Below, piece after piece: positions 17,330-26,109 of a DNA stretch of 43,876 nucleotides. A program made the translations under genes and the position numbers. Position 1 is the first letter of the stretch. Every line of letters starts with the position of its first letter. The notes under the pieces are model-generated. The model made no database searches. It worked only from the letters and a program-made list of their open reading frames with translations, and was not told where the DNA came from. Source of the DNA: Lentzea kentuckyensis (GTDB lineage Bacteria > Actinomycetota > Actinomycetes > Mycobacteriales > Pseudonocardiaceae); the NCBI RefSeq assembly GCF_002150765.1, contig NZ_MUYM01000002.1:1-43876 (forward strand), given 5' to 3'.

Positions 17330-19987
17330 CTACGCGGCGTCAGTCACCTTGCCGGTCACCTCGAACTCCACCCCGCTCGGCTGCTGTCCCTCGAACCGGA
17401 ACCGCACCTGCTCCTCCCCCTCGGCCACGGTGTCGGCCAGAGTCGGCACCGGAACCTCGACCGAGGTCTGACCGGGCGGGATGACCACCCACAGGTACAT
17501 CCCCGTCGAGGACAACGGCCGCGACGGCAACACGTCCTCGCCCGAGTTCTCGAAGAACCACTCGGGGTCGACGTCCGTTGTGGACAGTTCCGTTCCCGAA
17601 GCCGGCGCGATCGGCGGCACCGCGAAGAGGACACTCGCGTCGGCGGCCTCGGACAGGGTCAGCTTCCACTTCAACACACCGCCCTCCACCACGCTGTCGG
17701 CCACCGGAGCGATCGAGATGACGGGTGCCGGGTCGTCGTTGCGCACCAGCAGGCCGCCGAACGCGGAGCCCACGACGGCGTTGGAGATCGCCTGCACCGT
17801 CACGGGGTAACGGGTGTCGGCGCTCCACTTGGTGTTGCCGGTGAACGAGAGCGGCACCTCGGCGCGGTGCTCGCCCGGCTTCAGCGTCACGAGCTTGGTC
17901 ACCGGCTGGTTGTCCGGCGCGTTGTAGAAGAGCCGGATCACGCGGGTGCCGTTGCCGGACGCCGTCACGACGACGTTGTGCGTCTGGGTGCCAGAGTCGC
18001 CCTCGTCCACCGCCACCGTCGTGGCGTCGACGCGGCCGAGTCGGGCCGGGATCACCGGGACCAGGCCCTTGTTCCAGCCGTAGGCGTCGATCAGCCACGC
18101 CTGGCCGGAAGCGGATTCGGGGACCAGTTCCAGCGACGAAACCTGGCCAACGCCGGAGGGCAGCGGAAGGCGAACCTCCTGTGCCCACAGGGAACTCGTG
18201 CGGTCGGTGCCGGGCAACCCTGCCACGGAGACCGATCCCAGCGAACGCTTCTGTCCACTTTGGTCGGTCACCGAAACGCCGAACTTGGAAGCAGGCGTGT
18301 TCGGCGGGACGGCGACACGCAGGGCCAGGTCCCGCGAACCGTGCAACGACACGGGCGCAGAAGGCTGAACCACAGCCGCCTGTCCCGCGGCCGACCACTG
18401 AAGGGCGACCGACAGGCGTTCGGGCTGCGAGGAGGCGAAGCGGAAGCCGACGAAGTGCGGTGAACGAGACCCGCCGCACGCCACCGTCGTGTCACGCGAG
18501 GTCTGCTGGCACACGCGAGCGCTACCGGACGCAACCGTCGAAGCGTCTGGCACGACGAAGGGCTTGCGGGCGGCGCCGATCGCGTGCGAGAGAACGCGGG
18601 CCGGGTCGGCGGACGGGGCACGGACGCCTGTGCCGTCGAGCAGCGGCAGCAGCGAGGAGTTGCGGGACAGGAACAGGCCGGCGGACGCCGCCACATAGGT
18701 CGCGCCGGCGGCTTGCTGCTGGTCGGCGGTCAGTCGCGTCGGAGCGCCGGGCGTGCACAGCGGGTCCGGGGTCTGGCCGGGCCAGAAGTCGTCGAACGCC
18801 GGCGCCTCGGCCTGGCCGGGGGTCCACTCGCTGTTGAAGTAGTTGTGGTTGGCGCCGACCATGTACAGGGCGCTGTGCAACGCGTCGCCACGGCTCAGGC
18901 CGCGGGTCTGGTCCACGAACATCTGGCCCTGCAGGTCGGACACGTCGCCGTCGCAACCGGGCAGGAACGTCACCGAAGGAACGTCCGGCGCGGGGTTGTG
19001 GCCGAAGATCGTGGGACCGATCAGCACGTTGCCGCGGATGTTCCAGCGCACCGGGCCGGTGAAGCCGGTGTCGCCGGGCGGCGGGGTCAGGCTGTCGGTC
19101 GCGGCGCGGTTGACGCCCTCGCCGCCGCGGGAGTGGCCTACCAGCAACACCTTCGACAGGTCGGCGGGTGCGGACTTGACGATCGGCGGCACCGAACCGC
19201 GGCCGGCGGACCAGTCGGCCCACAAGGCCAAGTGGTGACGCACCAACGAAGAACGGCCCTGCGCGCCCAGGTCGTCGGTCTGGTTGTCCTGGGCGTTGAT
19301 GCCGTTGGCCGAGATCGACACCGTCACGTAGCCCTGCGACGCCAGCAACTCCTGCGCCTTCAGGTAACCGCGGTGGCTCGCCACCGCGGTCAGACCGTCG
19401 GGGCACGGCCAGTCGATGGTGATCTGGTTGGGGTTCGCCTTGTTGTAGCAGGTGAAGTGCCTGCCGTGCAGGAACAGCGCCAGCGGCCGTTTGCCAGGCG
19501 CCCCCTTTGGCGCGACGACGACGGCTTCCATCTCGATCGCCGTCGGGTACCCGGGAAGCTTGATCGAGTCGAGCTTGTACTCACCGGACGCGGTGGCGTA
19601 CGGGCCCGGCTTGCCGGGATCGACCTCCGCCGACGGCTGCAACGTGGGCAGCGAAGGAGCGGTCAGCGAGGCCACCGAAGGCTCGGTGACGTCCAGCCGC
19701 CTGCCCGCCGAACGCACCTGCAGCGCGGCGGGGTCTTTCAGGGCGGCCTGCAACGTGAAGGTGCGCAGGTTCGTGGACTCCTGGGCCCGGCCCAGGAACT
19801 TGTCGCCCTCCCAGAACTCGACGCCCGCGTCCAGCAACGGCATCGGTGTGGGAGCGGTCCATCGGATCACGTTCCCGGCGACGGCCCAGCCAGGAACCGA
19901 CGGCGGCTCCGGCGCGGCCGAGGCGGGCACGGCTGGTAGGACTGCGGCGAGAAGAACAGGTAGTACAAGCGCAACTGTGCGGCGCAT
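17330..19987 (-). CDS. Large secreted alpha/beta hydrolase with C-terminal beta domains
   Basis: 885 aa from ATG 19987 (gaggggg about 10 bases upstream). A Sec signal peptide ends near ASAAPEPP. The alpha/beta hydrolase core lies at about 165-470: LALFLHGRHFTCYN, then LLVGHSRGGEGVNRAA with the nucleophile Ser, the acid probably within FLPGCDGDVSDLQGQMF, and His in YMVGANHNYFNSEW. A beta-rich middle follows. The last roughly 130 residues, VVEGGVLKWKLTLSEAADAS to VAEGEEQVRFRFEG, look Calx-beta-like. The esterase/lipase class is clear but the substrate is unknown. It is a single gene, convergent with the STAND gene. Confidence 0.8.
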   Translation of the reverse strand: MRRTVALVLPVLLAAVLPAVPASAAPEPPSVPGWAVAGNVIRWTAPTPMPLLDAGVEFWEGDKFLGRAQESTNLRTFTLQAALKDPAALQVRSAGRRLDVTEPSVASLTAPSLPTLQPSAEVDPGKPGPYATASGEYKLDSIKLPGYPTAIEMEAVVVAPKGAPGKRPLALFLHGRHFTCYNKANPNQITIDWPCPDGLTAVASHRGYLKAQELLASQGYVTVSISANGINAQDNQTDDLGAQGRSSLVRHHLALWADWSAGRGSVPPIVKSAPADLSKVLLVGHSRGGEGVNRAATDSLTPPPGDTGFTGPVRWNIRGNVLIGPTIFGHNPAPDVPSVTFLPGCDGDVSDLQGQMFVDQTRGLSRGDALHSALYMVGANHNYFNSEWTPGQAEAPAFDDFWPGQTPDPLCTPGAPTRLTADQQQAAGATYVAASAGLFLSRNSSLLPLLDGTGVRAPSADPARVLSHAIGAARKPFVVPDASTVASGSARVCQQTSRDTTVACGGSRSPHFVGFRFASSQPERLSVALQWSAAGQAAVVQPSAPVSLHGSRDLALRVAVPPNTPASKFGVSVTDQSGQKRSLGSVSVAGLPGTDRTSSLWAQEVRLPLPSGVGQVSSLELVPESASGQAWLIDAYGWNKGLVPVIPARLGRVDATTVAVDEGDSGTQTHNVVVTASGNGTRVIRLFYNAPDNQPVTKLVTLKPGEHRAEVPLSFTGNTKWSADTRYPVTVQAISNAVVGSAFGGLLVRNDDPAPVISIAPVADSVVEGGVLKWKLTLSEAADASVLFAVPPIAPASGTELSTTDVDPEWFFENSGEDVLPSRPLSSTGMYLWVVIPPGQTSVEVPVPTLADTVAEGEEQVRFRFEGQQPSGVEFEVTGKVTDAA

Positions 19988-20136
19988 GAGTGGGTCCCCC
20001 TCAAAAGGATGGATCCACTCCGTTCTATCGACGCCACACAGCACACGGCACGCTATTGCGCACGGAATCTGCCAAATGAAACGACAAGCAGACGAGAGTA
20101 TTGCGCCATTCAGCCCAACAACTGGGGAACACACGC

Positions 20137-20634
20137 ATGGAACAGGCACAAGGTCTCGTGGCGACCGACGCGGGCATGCAGGTGCTGTGGCACCGCAAGC
20201 CGTTCAGCCACGTCGTCGACTACGACAGCTGGGACGAGGAACTGCTCGAGAACGCGGGCATCATGCGCCACATCGAGATCGGCTCGATGGTTCCGCTCAG
20301 CACCGGCATGGACGGCGCCTGGGAGTTCGTCGTGCGGTGGGGCGACGGAGCGGCGCTCACCGAGGCCGAACAGCGGCACGTCGTCGTCAGCTCCGAGCCG
20401 TACCTGCTGGTGAGCGAGACCGACATACGGGTGAGCGGAATCGAGCACATCACCGGAGGCGCCGAGGACGACGAAGGTTTCGCGGTGCCGTTGCCGCCGG
20501 GGCGGTGGAGCGTGACCGTGCACATGATCGACGCGGACGCGTTGGGCGAGCAGCTGGACTTCGTGGTGCTGATCAGGCCCGGCACCGCGGGCGAGCGCTA
20601 CCGGACCTCGGAGCAGCCGTTCGAACGGCCGTAG
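20137..20634 (+). CDS. Hypothetical protein (unrecognised)
   Basis: 165 aa from ATG 20137 (MEQAQGLVATDAGMQVLWHR); ATG 20101 would add 12 residues. I do not recognise the family. It is acidic, predicted beta-rich, with no signal peptide or membrane segment; the end PLPPGRWSVTVHMIDADALG suggests a beta-sandwich. Third-position GC is high as in real genes. It ends 1 bp before an oppositely oriented small gene and is divergent from the secreted hydrolase gene, 149 bp away. Confidence 0.6.
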   Translation: MEQAQGLVATDAGMQVLWHRKPFSHVVDYDSWDEELLENAGIMRHIEIGSMVPLSTGMDGAWEFVVRWGDGAALTEAEQRHVVVSSEPYLLVSETDIRVSGIEHITGGAEDDEGFAVPLPPGRWSVTVHMIDADALGEQLDFVVLIRPGTAGERYRTSEQPFERP

Positions 20635-20635
20635 G

Positions 20636-20797
20636 TCACTCGGCTCTCGGGTCGGCGTCGCGCTCGTTCTGGCTCAGTTTGTTCCACGTCGAGGTCAGCT
20701 CCGCCCGGATGCGCGCGACGCGAACCCCGAAGGCCTCGCGGATCTCCTGGGGGTCGACCTCGTCGGGGACGCCGTGGTCGGGGTGCTCGGCGGTCAT
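20636..20797 (-). CDS. Small hypothetical protein
   Basis: 53 aa from ATG 20797 (MTAEHPDHGVPDEVDPQEI), or 70 aa from GTG 20848. A charged helical segment follows (REAFGVRVARIRAELTSTWNKL). No known domain is recognised. The ggagg nearest ATG 20797 is about 13 bases upstream, farther than usual, so the start is uncertain. It is squeezed between two plus-strand genes. Confidence 0.45.
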   Translation of the reverse strand: MTAEHPDHGVPDEVDPQEIREAFGVRVARIRAELTSTWNKLSQNERDADPRAE

Positions 20798-20852
20798 GGC
20801 GAGCGGGGTACCTCCAACGTGGACTCCCCCAAACGTGGTCCCCGTCACTGCC

Positions 20853-20858
20853 TAGGAT
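20853..20858 (+). promoter_or_regulatory. -10 element of a probable leaderless transcript (histidine phosphatase)
   Basis: TAGGAT is followed by 7 bases and then GTG 20866, with no ribosome site, the standard leaderless arrangement. Confidence 0.5.
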
Positions 20859-20865
20859 CGAACAG

Positions 20866-21462
20866 GTGAGCACCCACCTCTACCTGCTGCGTCACGGCCA
20901 GACCGAATGGTCCGAGAGCGGCAGGCACACGGGACGCACTGACATCGAGCTGACGCCCGAGGGCGAACAGCAGGCACGCCGGGCGGGCGCCACGCTCGCC
21001 CGGCTGAGGGGGACGGACCAGGCGCCGGCGCTCGTGTTGACGAGCCCGCGGCAGCGCGCCACCAGAACGGCGGCACTCGCCGGGCTGGAGATCACGGGCA
21101 CGACCGAGGAGCTCGCCGAGTGGGACTACGGCGACTACGAGGGCATCACCACGCCGCAGATTCGCGAGCGCGTGCCGGGGTGGACGGTGTGGACGCACCC
21201 GATGCCCGGCGGCGAGACGCACGCGGAGGTGCAGGAGCGGGCGCGCGCGGTGCTCGCCGAGGTGCGCAAGATCCTGCCCGGCGGCGACGTGGTGCTGGTG
21301 GGGCACGGGCACTTCAGCCGCGTGCTGATCGCGGCGTGGCTGGGCCTGGCGCCGGACCAGGGTGTCCACTTCGGACTGGATCCGGCTGGCATCTGCCAGC
21401 TGGGCGAGGAGCGGGGCGACCCGCAGGTGCGCAGGCTCAACGTTCCTGCATGGGAGATCTGA
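20866..21462 (+). CDS. Histidine phosphatase family protein
   Basis: 198 aa, phosphoglycerate-mutase-like. The phosphohistidine motif is LYLLRHGQTEWSESGRHTGRTD (His near residue 10). SPRQRATRTA supplies the second Arg, and VVLVGHGHFSRVL the second catalytic His. AEWDYGDYEG holds the usual acidic residue. These enzymes act as broad phosphatases on small metabolites; the substrate is unknown. The stop overlaps the start of the following acetyltransferase by one base (TGATG), so the two are co-translated. Confidence 0.9.
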   Translation: MSTHLYLLRHGQTEWSESGRHTGRTDIELTPEGEQQARRAGATLARLRGTDQAPALVLTSPRQRATRTAALAGLEITGTTEELAEWDYGDYEGITTPQIRERVPGWTVWTHPMPGGETHAEVQERARAVLAEVRKILPGGDVVLVGHGHFSRVLIAAWLGLAPDQGVHFGLDPAGICQLGEERGDPQVRRLNVPAWEI

Positions 21463-21935
21463 TGATCCGACGGGTGGAACCGCGCGATGTCGACGCGGTC
21501 GTCAAGCTGGTGCACGAACTCGCGCTGTACGAGAAGGCGCCGGAACAGTGCCATCTCACCGCGGAGCAACTGCACACCGCGCTGTTCAACGACAGTCCCG
21601 CGCTGTTCGGCCATGTGGCCGAAGTGGACGGTGAGGTCGTCGGGATCGCGTTGTGGTTCCTCAACTTCTCGACGTGGGACGGCGTGCACGGCATCTACCT
21701 CGAGGACCTCTACGTCACGCCGGAGCAACGCGGCAGTGGAATCGGCAGGAAACTCCTGGAAACTCTTGCCCAGGAGTGCGTCGCCAAGGGCTACACGAGG
21801 TTCCAGTGGTGGGTCCTCAACTGGAACGAGCCGAGCATCGGTTTCTACAAGAAACTCGGTGCCGTCCCAATGGACGAGTGGACGGTGATGCGAGTGGCCG
21901 ACGAGGCGCTGCAAACGCTGGCCTCTTCACTCTGA
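21462..21935 (+). CDS. Diamine/thialysine-type GNAT acetyltransferase (SSAT-like)
   Basis: 157 aa from ATG 21462 (gggag 6 bases upstream). Strong family hallmarks are LWFLNFSTWDGVHGIYLEDLYV, PEQRGSGIGRKLLETLA (acetyl-CoA loop), and FQWWVLNWNEPSIGFYKKLGA with the conserved catalytic Tyr. These match the spermidine/spermine and thialysine N-acetyltransferase group, so it probably acetylates a di- or polyamine or a lysine analogue. It is coupled to the phosphatase upstream. A polyamine role would fit with the BpsA-like gene 13 kb away, but that link is inference. Confidence 0.88.
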   Translation: MIRRVEPRDVDAVVKLVHELALYEKAPEQCHLTAEQLHTALFNDSPALFGHVAEVDGEVVGIALWFLNFSTWDGVHGIYLEDLYVTPEQRGSGIGRKLLETLAQECVAKGYTRFQWWVLNWNEPSIGFYKKLGAVPMDEWTVMRVADEALQTLASSL

Positions 21936-22062
21936 AAGTTGACGGAAGGTCTCGAAAGGCTCACGAAACGGGAATTCCACACAGGACCGGTCCACGGTGC
22001 TGGCAGCGTCCCCGCTCGCCGATCCCCGGCATTCCCGAGAGTCTGGAAGGACTTGACCGATC

Positions 22063-22464
22063 ATGCCCACTGACACCATGGACACCGGCCTCAGCTTCGG
22101 TTCCTTCATTCCCAGCATCATCTTCGCCGTGCTGGTGATCGCCGGTATGTGGGCCGCGTTCTCGAAGGCCGGCCAGCCCGGTTGGGCGGCCCTCATCCCG
22201 TTCTACAACATCTACGTCTGGCTGAAGGTCGCCGGCCGCCCGGGCTGGTGGCTCGTCCTGATGCTGATCCCGTTCGTCAACTTCATCATGGCGATCATCG
22301 TGTCGATCGACTTCGCGAAGGCGTTCGGCAAGGGCGGGGCGTTCGGCTTCTTCATGCTCTTCATCCTCGGCTTCATCGGGTACCCGCTGCTCGGCTTCGG
22401 CAGCGCGCAGTACCAGGGCTCGGCCGCGCTGGCGGGCCAGCCGCAGGGCGCATACCGGGGCTGA
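22063..22464 (+). CDS. DUF5684 small membrane protein
   Basis: 133 aa with three to four hydrophobic segments: FIPSIIFAVLVIAGMWAAF, WWLVLMLIPFVNFIMAIIV and FGFFMLFILGFIGYPLLGF. The signature AGQPGWAALIPFYNIYVWLKVAGRPGWW and the end LGFGSAQYQG mark the DUF5684 family. Function is unknown. It has its own terminator and lies between the acetyltransferase and the GH28-like gene. Confidence 0.8.
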   Translation: MPTDTMDTGLSFGSFIPSIIFAVLVIAGMWAAFSKAGQPGWAALIPFYNIYVWLKVAGRPGWWLVLMLIPFVNFIMAIIVSIDFAKAFGKGGAFGFFMLFILGFIGYPLLGFGSAQYQGSAALAGQPQGAYRG

Positions 22465-22481
22465 ACCCCCTGAGCACGACC

Positions 22482-22523
22482 AGGCCGGGCCACGAAGTCA
22501 CCCCTGTACTTCAGGCCCGGCCT
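22482..22523 (+). terminator. Terminator of the DUF5684 gene
   Basis: aggccgggcc (22482-22491) pairs perfectly with ggcccggcct (22514-22523) around a 22-base loop, 17 bp after the stop. Confidence 0.6.
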
Positions 22524-22539
22524 TCACTAGGGTCGAGAA

Positions 22540-22553
22540 TGAAATCGTTTTCA
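22540..22553. promoter_or_regulatory. LacI/GalR-type operator upstream of the GH28-like gene
   Basis: tgaaatcgttttca is a 14-bp near-perfect dyad with the central CG typical of LacI-family sites (TGAAA-N-CG-N-TTTCA). It sits 62 bp before the gene start, where a repressor would control a sugar-polymer enzyme. Confidence 0.55.
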
Positions 22554-22615
22554 GTGCGTTTCAGACGCCGGGCTGCCGCCGCCCTCGACGCAGGACGAGG
22601 AAGGACCTCTCAACG

Positions 22616-24088
22616 ATGAGGCGTCGACTGACCGGCGCGTTCGTCGCGCTAGCGGTGGTCGTGGCACCGGTGGGCGTGGCGAAGGCGGCCAGCTTCAACG
22701 TCAAGGACTACGGCGCGAAGGGCGATGGCAAGGCGATCGACTCGGTCGCCATCGACAAGGCCGTCGCCGCGGCGAGCGCGGCGGGGAACGGCATCGTCGA
22801 AATCCCGCCGGGCACGTACCTGTCCCGCTCGATCCACTTGAAGAGCAACGTCACCATCAACATCCAGCAGGGCGCGCGGATCGTCGCGTCCGGCAGCGGC
22901 ATCGACGCGCCGGAGTCCAACCCGAACTCCAAGTACCAGGACTTCGGGCACAGCCACTTCCGCAACGCGCTGCTGTGGGGCGAGAACGTCGAGAACGTCA
23001 GCTTCACCGGCAAGGGCGTCATCGACGGCGCCAACAAGCTGGAGACCGGTGAGAACATCCCGGCCGGCAAGGGCGACAAGATGCTGTCGCTCAAGTTCTG
23101 CAAGAACGTCAACATCAGCGACGTGACGTTCCGGGAGGCCGGCCACTTCGCCATCATCACCAACGGCTGCAACGGGATGAAGCTCGACCGCATCACCGTC
23201 GACAGCCCCGACGACCGCGACGGCATCAACTTCATCAACAGCGCCAACATCGAGCTGTCGAACTCCACGGTCGTCGCGAGCGACGACGCGGTGGCGTTCA
23301 AGAGCGACTACGCCACCGGCAGGACGTTCCTGAGCGAGAACAACGTCGTCCGCGACTCCACGATTCAGTCGACGGAGAACAACGCCATCCAGTTCGGCTC
23401 GGAGACCTGCGGCAGCTTCCGGAACATCCAGTTCCGCAACCTCAAGGTCACCGGTGCCTCCAAGGCGGGCCTGGGCATGGTGTCGATGGACGGCGCGGTG
23501 ATCGAGGACGTCGTCTACGACAACATCCAGCTCACCAGGACCGCCTCGCCGATCTTCATCCACATCGGCAAGCGCGGCCGCTGCCCGAACAACCCGTCCA
23601 CCGGCAAGATTCGCAACATCACCTACCGGAACATCACCGGCACGAACCTGACCGCGCCGCGCGACATCCCCGGCGACCCGGAGTACGCGTCGACCATCTC
23701 CGGCCGGTCCGACTCGAAGATCACGGGCCTCACCTTCGATCACGTGAAGCTCACGGTTCCGGGCAACCACAAGGAATCGGACGCCTCGAAGAGTCCGCCG
23801 GAGGTCTCCGGCGAGTACCCGCCGCGCATCTTCGGCGTGCGGCCGGCGTTCGGGTTCTGGATCCGCAACGCGACCGACGTGAAGTTCCTCGACAGCACGA
23901 TCGAGTTCGAGAAGAACGACGGACGGCCGGCGTTCACCACCGACAGCGTGCAGAACATCTCGCTCAACGGCGTGAAGGTGGAACGCAGCACTGGCGCGAA
24001 CGACCTGCAGTGGCGCAAGAGCAGCGGAACGTCCGTCACGGACAGTACGACGACGACCGGTCAAGCACTTCGCGCGAAAACCAACTAA
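22616..24088 (+). CDS. Secreted GH28-like glycoside hydrolase (pectinolytic type)
   Basis: 490 aa with a Sec signal peptide (cleavage near AKAASFNV). It starts with the pectate-lyase/GH28 opening FNVKDYGAKGDGKAIDSVAI, then a right-handed beta-helix with repeated strands. Motifs correspond to GH28 positions: SPDDRDGINF, VASDDAVAFKSD, NNAIQFGSETCG, GRSDSKITG. Relative to polygalacturonase signatures (NTD, DD, GHG, RxK), the GHG step is replaced by AIQFGSE, so activity may differ from classical polygalacturonase, for example on rhamnogalacturonan or another uronate polymer. A LacI-type operator precedes the gene. It is monocistronic. Confidence 0.82.
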   Translation: MRRRLTGAFVALAVVVAPVGVAKAASFNVKDYGAKGDGKAIDSVAIDKAVAAASAAGNGIVEIPPGTYLSRSIHLKSNVTINIQQGARIVASGSGIDAPESNPNSKYQDFGHSHFRNALLWGENVENVSFTGKGVIDGANKLETGENIPAGKGDKMLSLKFCKNVNISDVTFREAGHFAIITNGCNGMKLDRITVDSPDDRDGINFINSANIELSNSTVVASDDAVAFKSDYATGRTFLSENNVVRDSTIQSTENNAIQFGSETCGSFRNIQFRNLKVTGASKAGLGMVSMDGAVIEDVVYDNIQLTRTASPIFIHIGKRGRCPNNPSTGKIRNITYRNITGTNLTAPRDIPGDPEYASTISGRSDSKITGLTFDHVKLTVPGNHKESDASKSPPEVSGEYPPRIFGVRPAFGFWIRNATDVKFLDSTIEFEKNDGRPAFTTDSVQNISLNGVKVERSTGANDLQWRKSSGTSVTDSTTTTGQALRAKTN

Positions 24089-24150
24089 GCAGGCTGCCGG
24101 AAGTTGTGTCCGTTACTCGTCTGGCGCTCTGCCCTGGGCTCTCATGGCGT

Positions 24151-24310
24151 CTGCAAGTACCACCAACTCAACATCAACAGGCGTGTTTCTACACCCAACA
24201 GGGGTCACTTCCCGCTGAGAACACCGCAGCGGCTCGACAGGCGGCGACGAGATCGGGTGTAGTTGACGGCGATTCGATCAAGAGTTGGTGGTACTTGCAG
24301 GACACTGTGG
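24151..24310. repeat. 160-bp foldback element with 19-bp perfect terminal inverted repeats
   Basis: ctgcaagtaccaccaactc (24151-24169) recurs as its exact reverse complement at 24292-24310. A second 8-bp inverted pair, ctacaccc and gggtgtag, lies inside at the same distance (19 bases) from each outer arm. No coding frame explains it and no target duplication was recognised. It fills the gap between the convergent GH28-like and methyltransferase genes, so it may be a MITE-like remnant, a terminator, or a structured RNA. Confidence 0.7.
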
Positions 24311-24357
24311 GCACCCAACGAGGCCAGAGGTTTCGGATACCACTTTCGGCCAGGTGC

Positions 24358-25158
24358 TTAGATGACGCCTACCGCGCCATAGGTCGATGCGTCGGCAAGG
24401 GCCGAGGTACCCGGCAGCTCGCCGTCCGCTCTCCAGTGGGCGGCGAGCACCAGTCCGGGCTCCAGGAGCTTCAGCCCGCCCACGAAGTCCTCGACGTCCT
24501 GTTTGGTCCGCGGCACGAGCGCGGAGCCCATCTCGTTCGAGAGGTCGAGCAACTGGTCCACCAGACCTGGCTCGACGTCTCTCGTGAGGTGCGTCAACGC
24601 GAGAACGCTGCCTTCGCACAACGCGGCGCGATAGCGCGCGACGACACCCTCGGGCTCGTCGACGATGTACGGGAGGATGCCGACCATCAGCACGGCGGTC
24701 GGTTTGGTGAAGTCGATCAGACGGCGCGTTTCCGGGTCCCGCAACACGGCGCCGACATCGCACATGTCGGACTGCACGATGGCGGCGTTGAGGTTGTCCC
24801 GCAGCATCGTGCGGGCGTGCGCGACGGTCACCGGGTCGCGGTCGACGTAGACGACCTTGCACGACGGGTCGATGGACTGCGCCACCTCGTGCACGTTGCC
24901 CGCGGTCGGAATGCCGCTACCGAGGTCGAGGAACTGCCGAATGCCCAGCTCCTCCACGCACAGGCGCACCACGCGACGGGAGAAGGACCTGATCGTGCGG
25001 GCCATTTCGGCGACCGGAAAGCGTTTGATGGTCTCCTCGGCGACCACGCGGTCGACCGCGAAGTTGTGTGCTCCGCCGAGGTAGTAGTCGAACAGGCGAG
25101 CCACATTTGGGCGTTCGGAATCGCCGTTGGTGGTCACCCGCTGCGGGCCGTCCTGCAC
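24358..25158 (-). CDS. DUF574-type SAM-dependent methyltransferase
   Basis: 266 aa from GTG 25158, chosen because ggtgagg lies 6 bases upstream and the length fits the family (about 265-275). Signatures are PNVARLFDYYLGGAHNFAVDR, SAM-binding FLDLGSGIPTAGNVHEVA, VVYVDRDPVTVAHARTML and VGILPYIVDEPEGVV. This actinomycete-specific family is abundant, with several copies per genome, but its substrate is unknown. It is monocistronic and faces the 160-bp foldback element. Confidence 0.88.
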   Translation of the reverse strand: MQDGPQRVTTNGDSERPNVARLFDYYLGGAHNFAVDRVVAEETIKRFPVAEMARTIRSFSRRVVRLCVEELGIRQFLDLGSGIPTAGNVHEVAQSIDPSCKVVYVDRDPVTVAHARTMLRDNLNAAIVQSDMCDVGAVLRDPETRRLIDFTKPTAVLMVGILPYIVDEPEGVVARYRAALCEGSVLALTHLTRDVEPGLVDQLLDLSNEMGSALVPRTKQDVEDFVGGLKLLEPGLVLAAHWRADGELPGTSALADASTYGAVGVI

Positions 25159-25255
25159 TGCGCACCTCACCCTGCTCCCGAGCGGCGCGAACGCTGGAGG
25201 CACGGTAACCGGCTACTCCGTTCGTGTCCATCCACCATTAGTGAACACGCAGGGT

Positions 25256-25285
25256 GATGGCCCCCGGCCGGAGCCGAGGGCCATC
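25256..25285 (-). terminator. Terminator of the secreted protease gene
   Basis: gatggccc (25256-25263) pairs with gggccatc (25278-25285), 28 bp after the protease stop on the minus strand. Confidence 0.6.
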
Positions 25286-25313
25286 GCAGGGTTACCGCTG
25301 GTCGAGCCGTGTG

Positions 25314-26027
25314 TCAGACGCCCGCGTTGGTGGTGATCCAGGAGCGGTAGGTGGCGATGCGGGTGTAGTTGGAGCGCGTCGCGCGGTCCGAGGTGGACGC
25401 GACGCCGACCTGACGACCGTTCCCGAACATCGGGCCGCCCGAGTCACCACCGGCGGCGATGCCGTCGATGCGCTGGACGGAGATCGCACGACCACCGCGG
25501 TAGTCGGAACCGTTGGGGTTCGTGACGCGGGTGTTCGCGACCTTCAGGTAACGCGACTGGCAGTTGATCTCCGGCTGGTTGGTGCAGGTGGCGCCCCAGC
25601 CGTAGAGCTGCACGGTCTGGCCCGTGGTCACGCCGTCGGTGCTGCCGGCGAGCGGCGAGAACGGCGCCGACATCGACGTGCCGACCTGGACGAGCGCCAG
25701 GTCTGCCGACGGGTGCTTGATGATCCGGGTACCGGTCACCAACTGGCCGCCGGAGGTCTGGTCCAGGCTGCCCGCGCGGAACGTGTACGTGCCGGAGGAC
25801 GCCACGCAGTGCTCGGCGGTCAGGATCCACCGAGGGGCGATCTTCGTGGCCGAGCAGTTCTCACGGCCGTTCACGAACAGACGGGCCGCGTACGGGAAGT
25901 TCGACGCATAGCTGCCGTCGATGATCATCGGCGACATGTTCGGGTCCTCGGGCGCTGCCGAAGCCGTCGCGGGTGCGAGGGTGAGCGCCGCCAGGAGGGC
26001 GCCCGCGATCGCGGTCAGAACACGCAT
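25314..26027 (-). CDS. Secreted trypsin-like serine protease (S1 family)
   Basis: 237 aa with a signal peptide (cleavage near TASAAPED). The catalytic triad is complete: His in WILTAEHCVA, Asp in SADLALVQV, Ser in AAGGDSGGPMFG. The usual disulphide cysteines are present around His and in CTNQPEINC. A short propeptide precedes MIIDGSYASNFPY, the likely activation site, which is not the classical IVGG. The gene has a good ribosome site (gaggtgaccaacc before ATG) and its own terminator. It probably acts outside the cell on protein nutrients. Confidence 0.92.
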   Translation of the reverse strand: MRVLTAIAGALLAALTLAPATASAAPEDPNMSPMIIDGSYASNFPYAARLFVNGRENCSATKIAPRWILTAEHCVASSGTYTFRAGSLDQTSGGQLVTGTRIIKHPSADLALVQVGTSMSAPFSPLAGSTDGVTTGQTVQLYGWGATCTNQPEINCQSRYLKVANTRVTNPNGSDYRGGRAISVQRIDGIAAGGDSGGPMFGNGRQVGVASTSDRATRSNYTRIATYRSWITTNAGV

Positions 26028-26109
26028 GGTTGGTCACCTCGTGAGTGCAGGGAGTGGTTAAGCAACCACGCACAGCTTCACCCGGTCGTGTGACCGTGAC
26101 CACCCTCCG

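Noticed and set aside
14600..25300. Genomic island or prophage spanning the accessory region
   Set aside because: No integrase, att repeats, tRNA or phage genes are seen, and base composition is largely uniform apart from the STAND gene 3' half.
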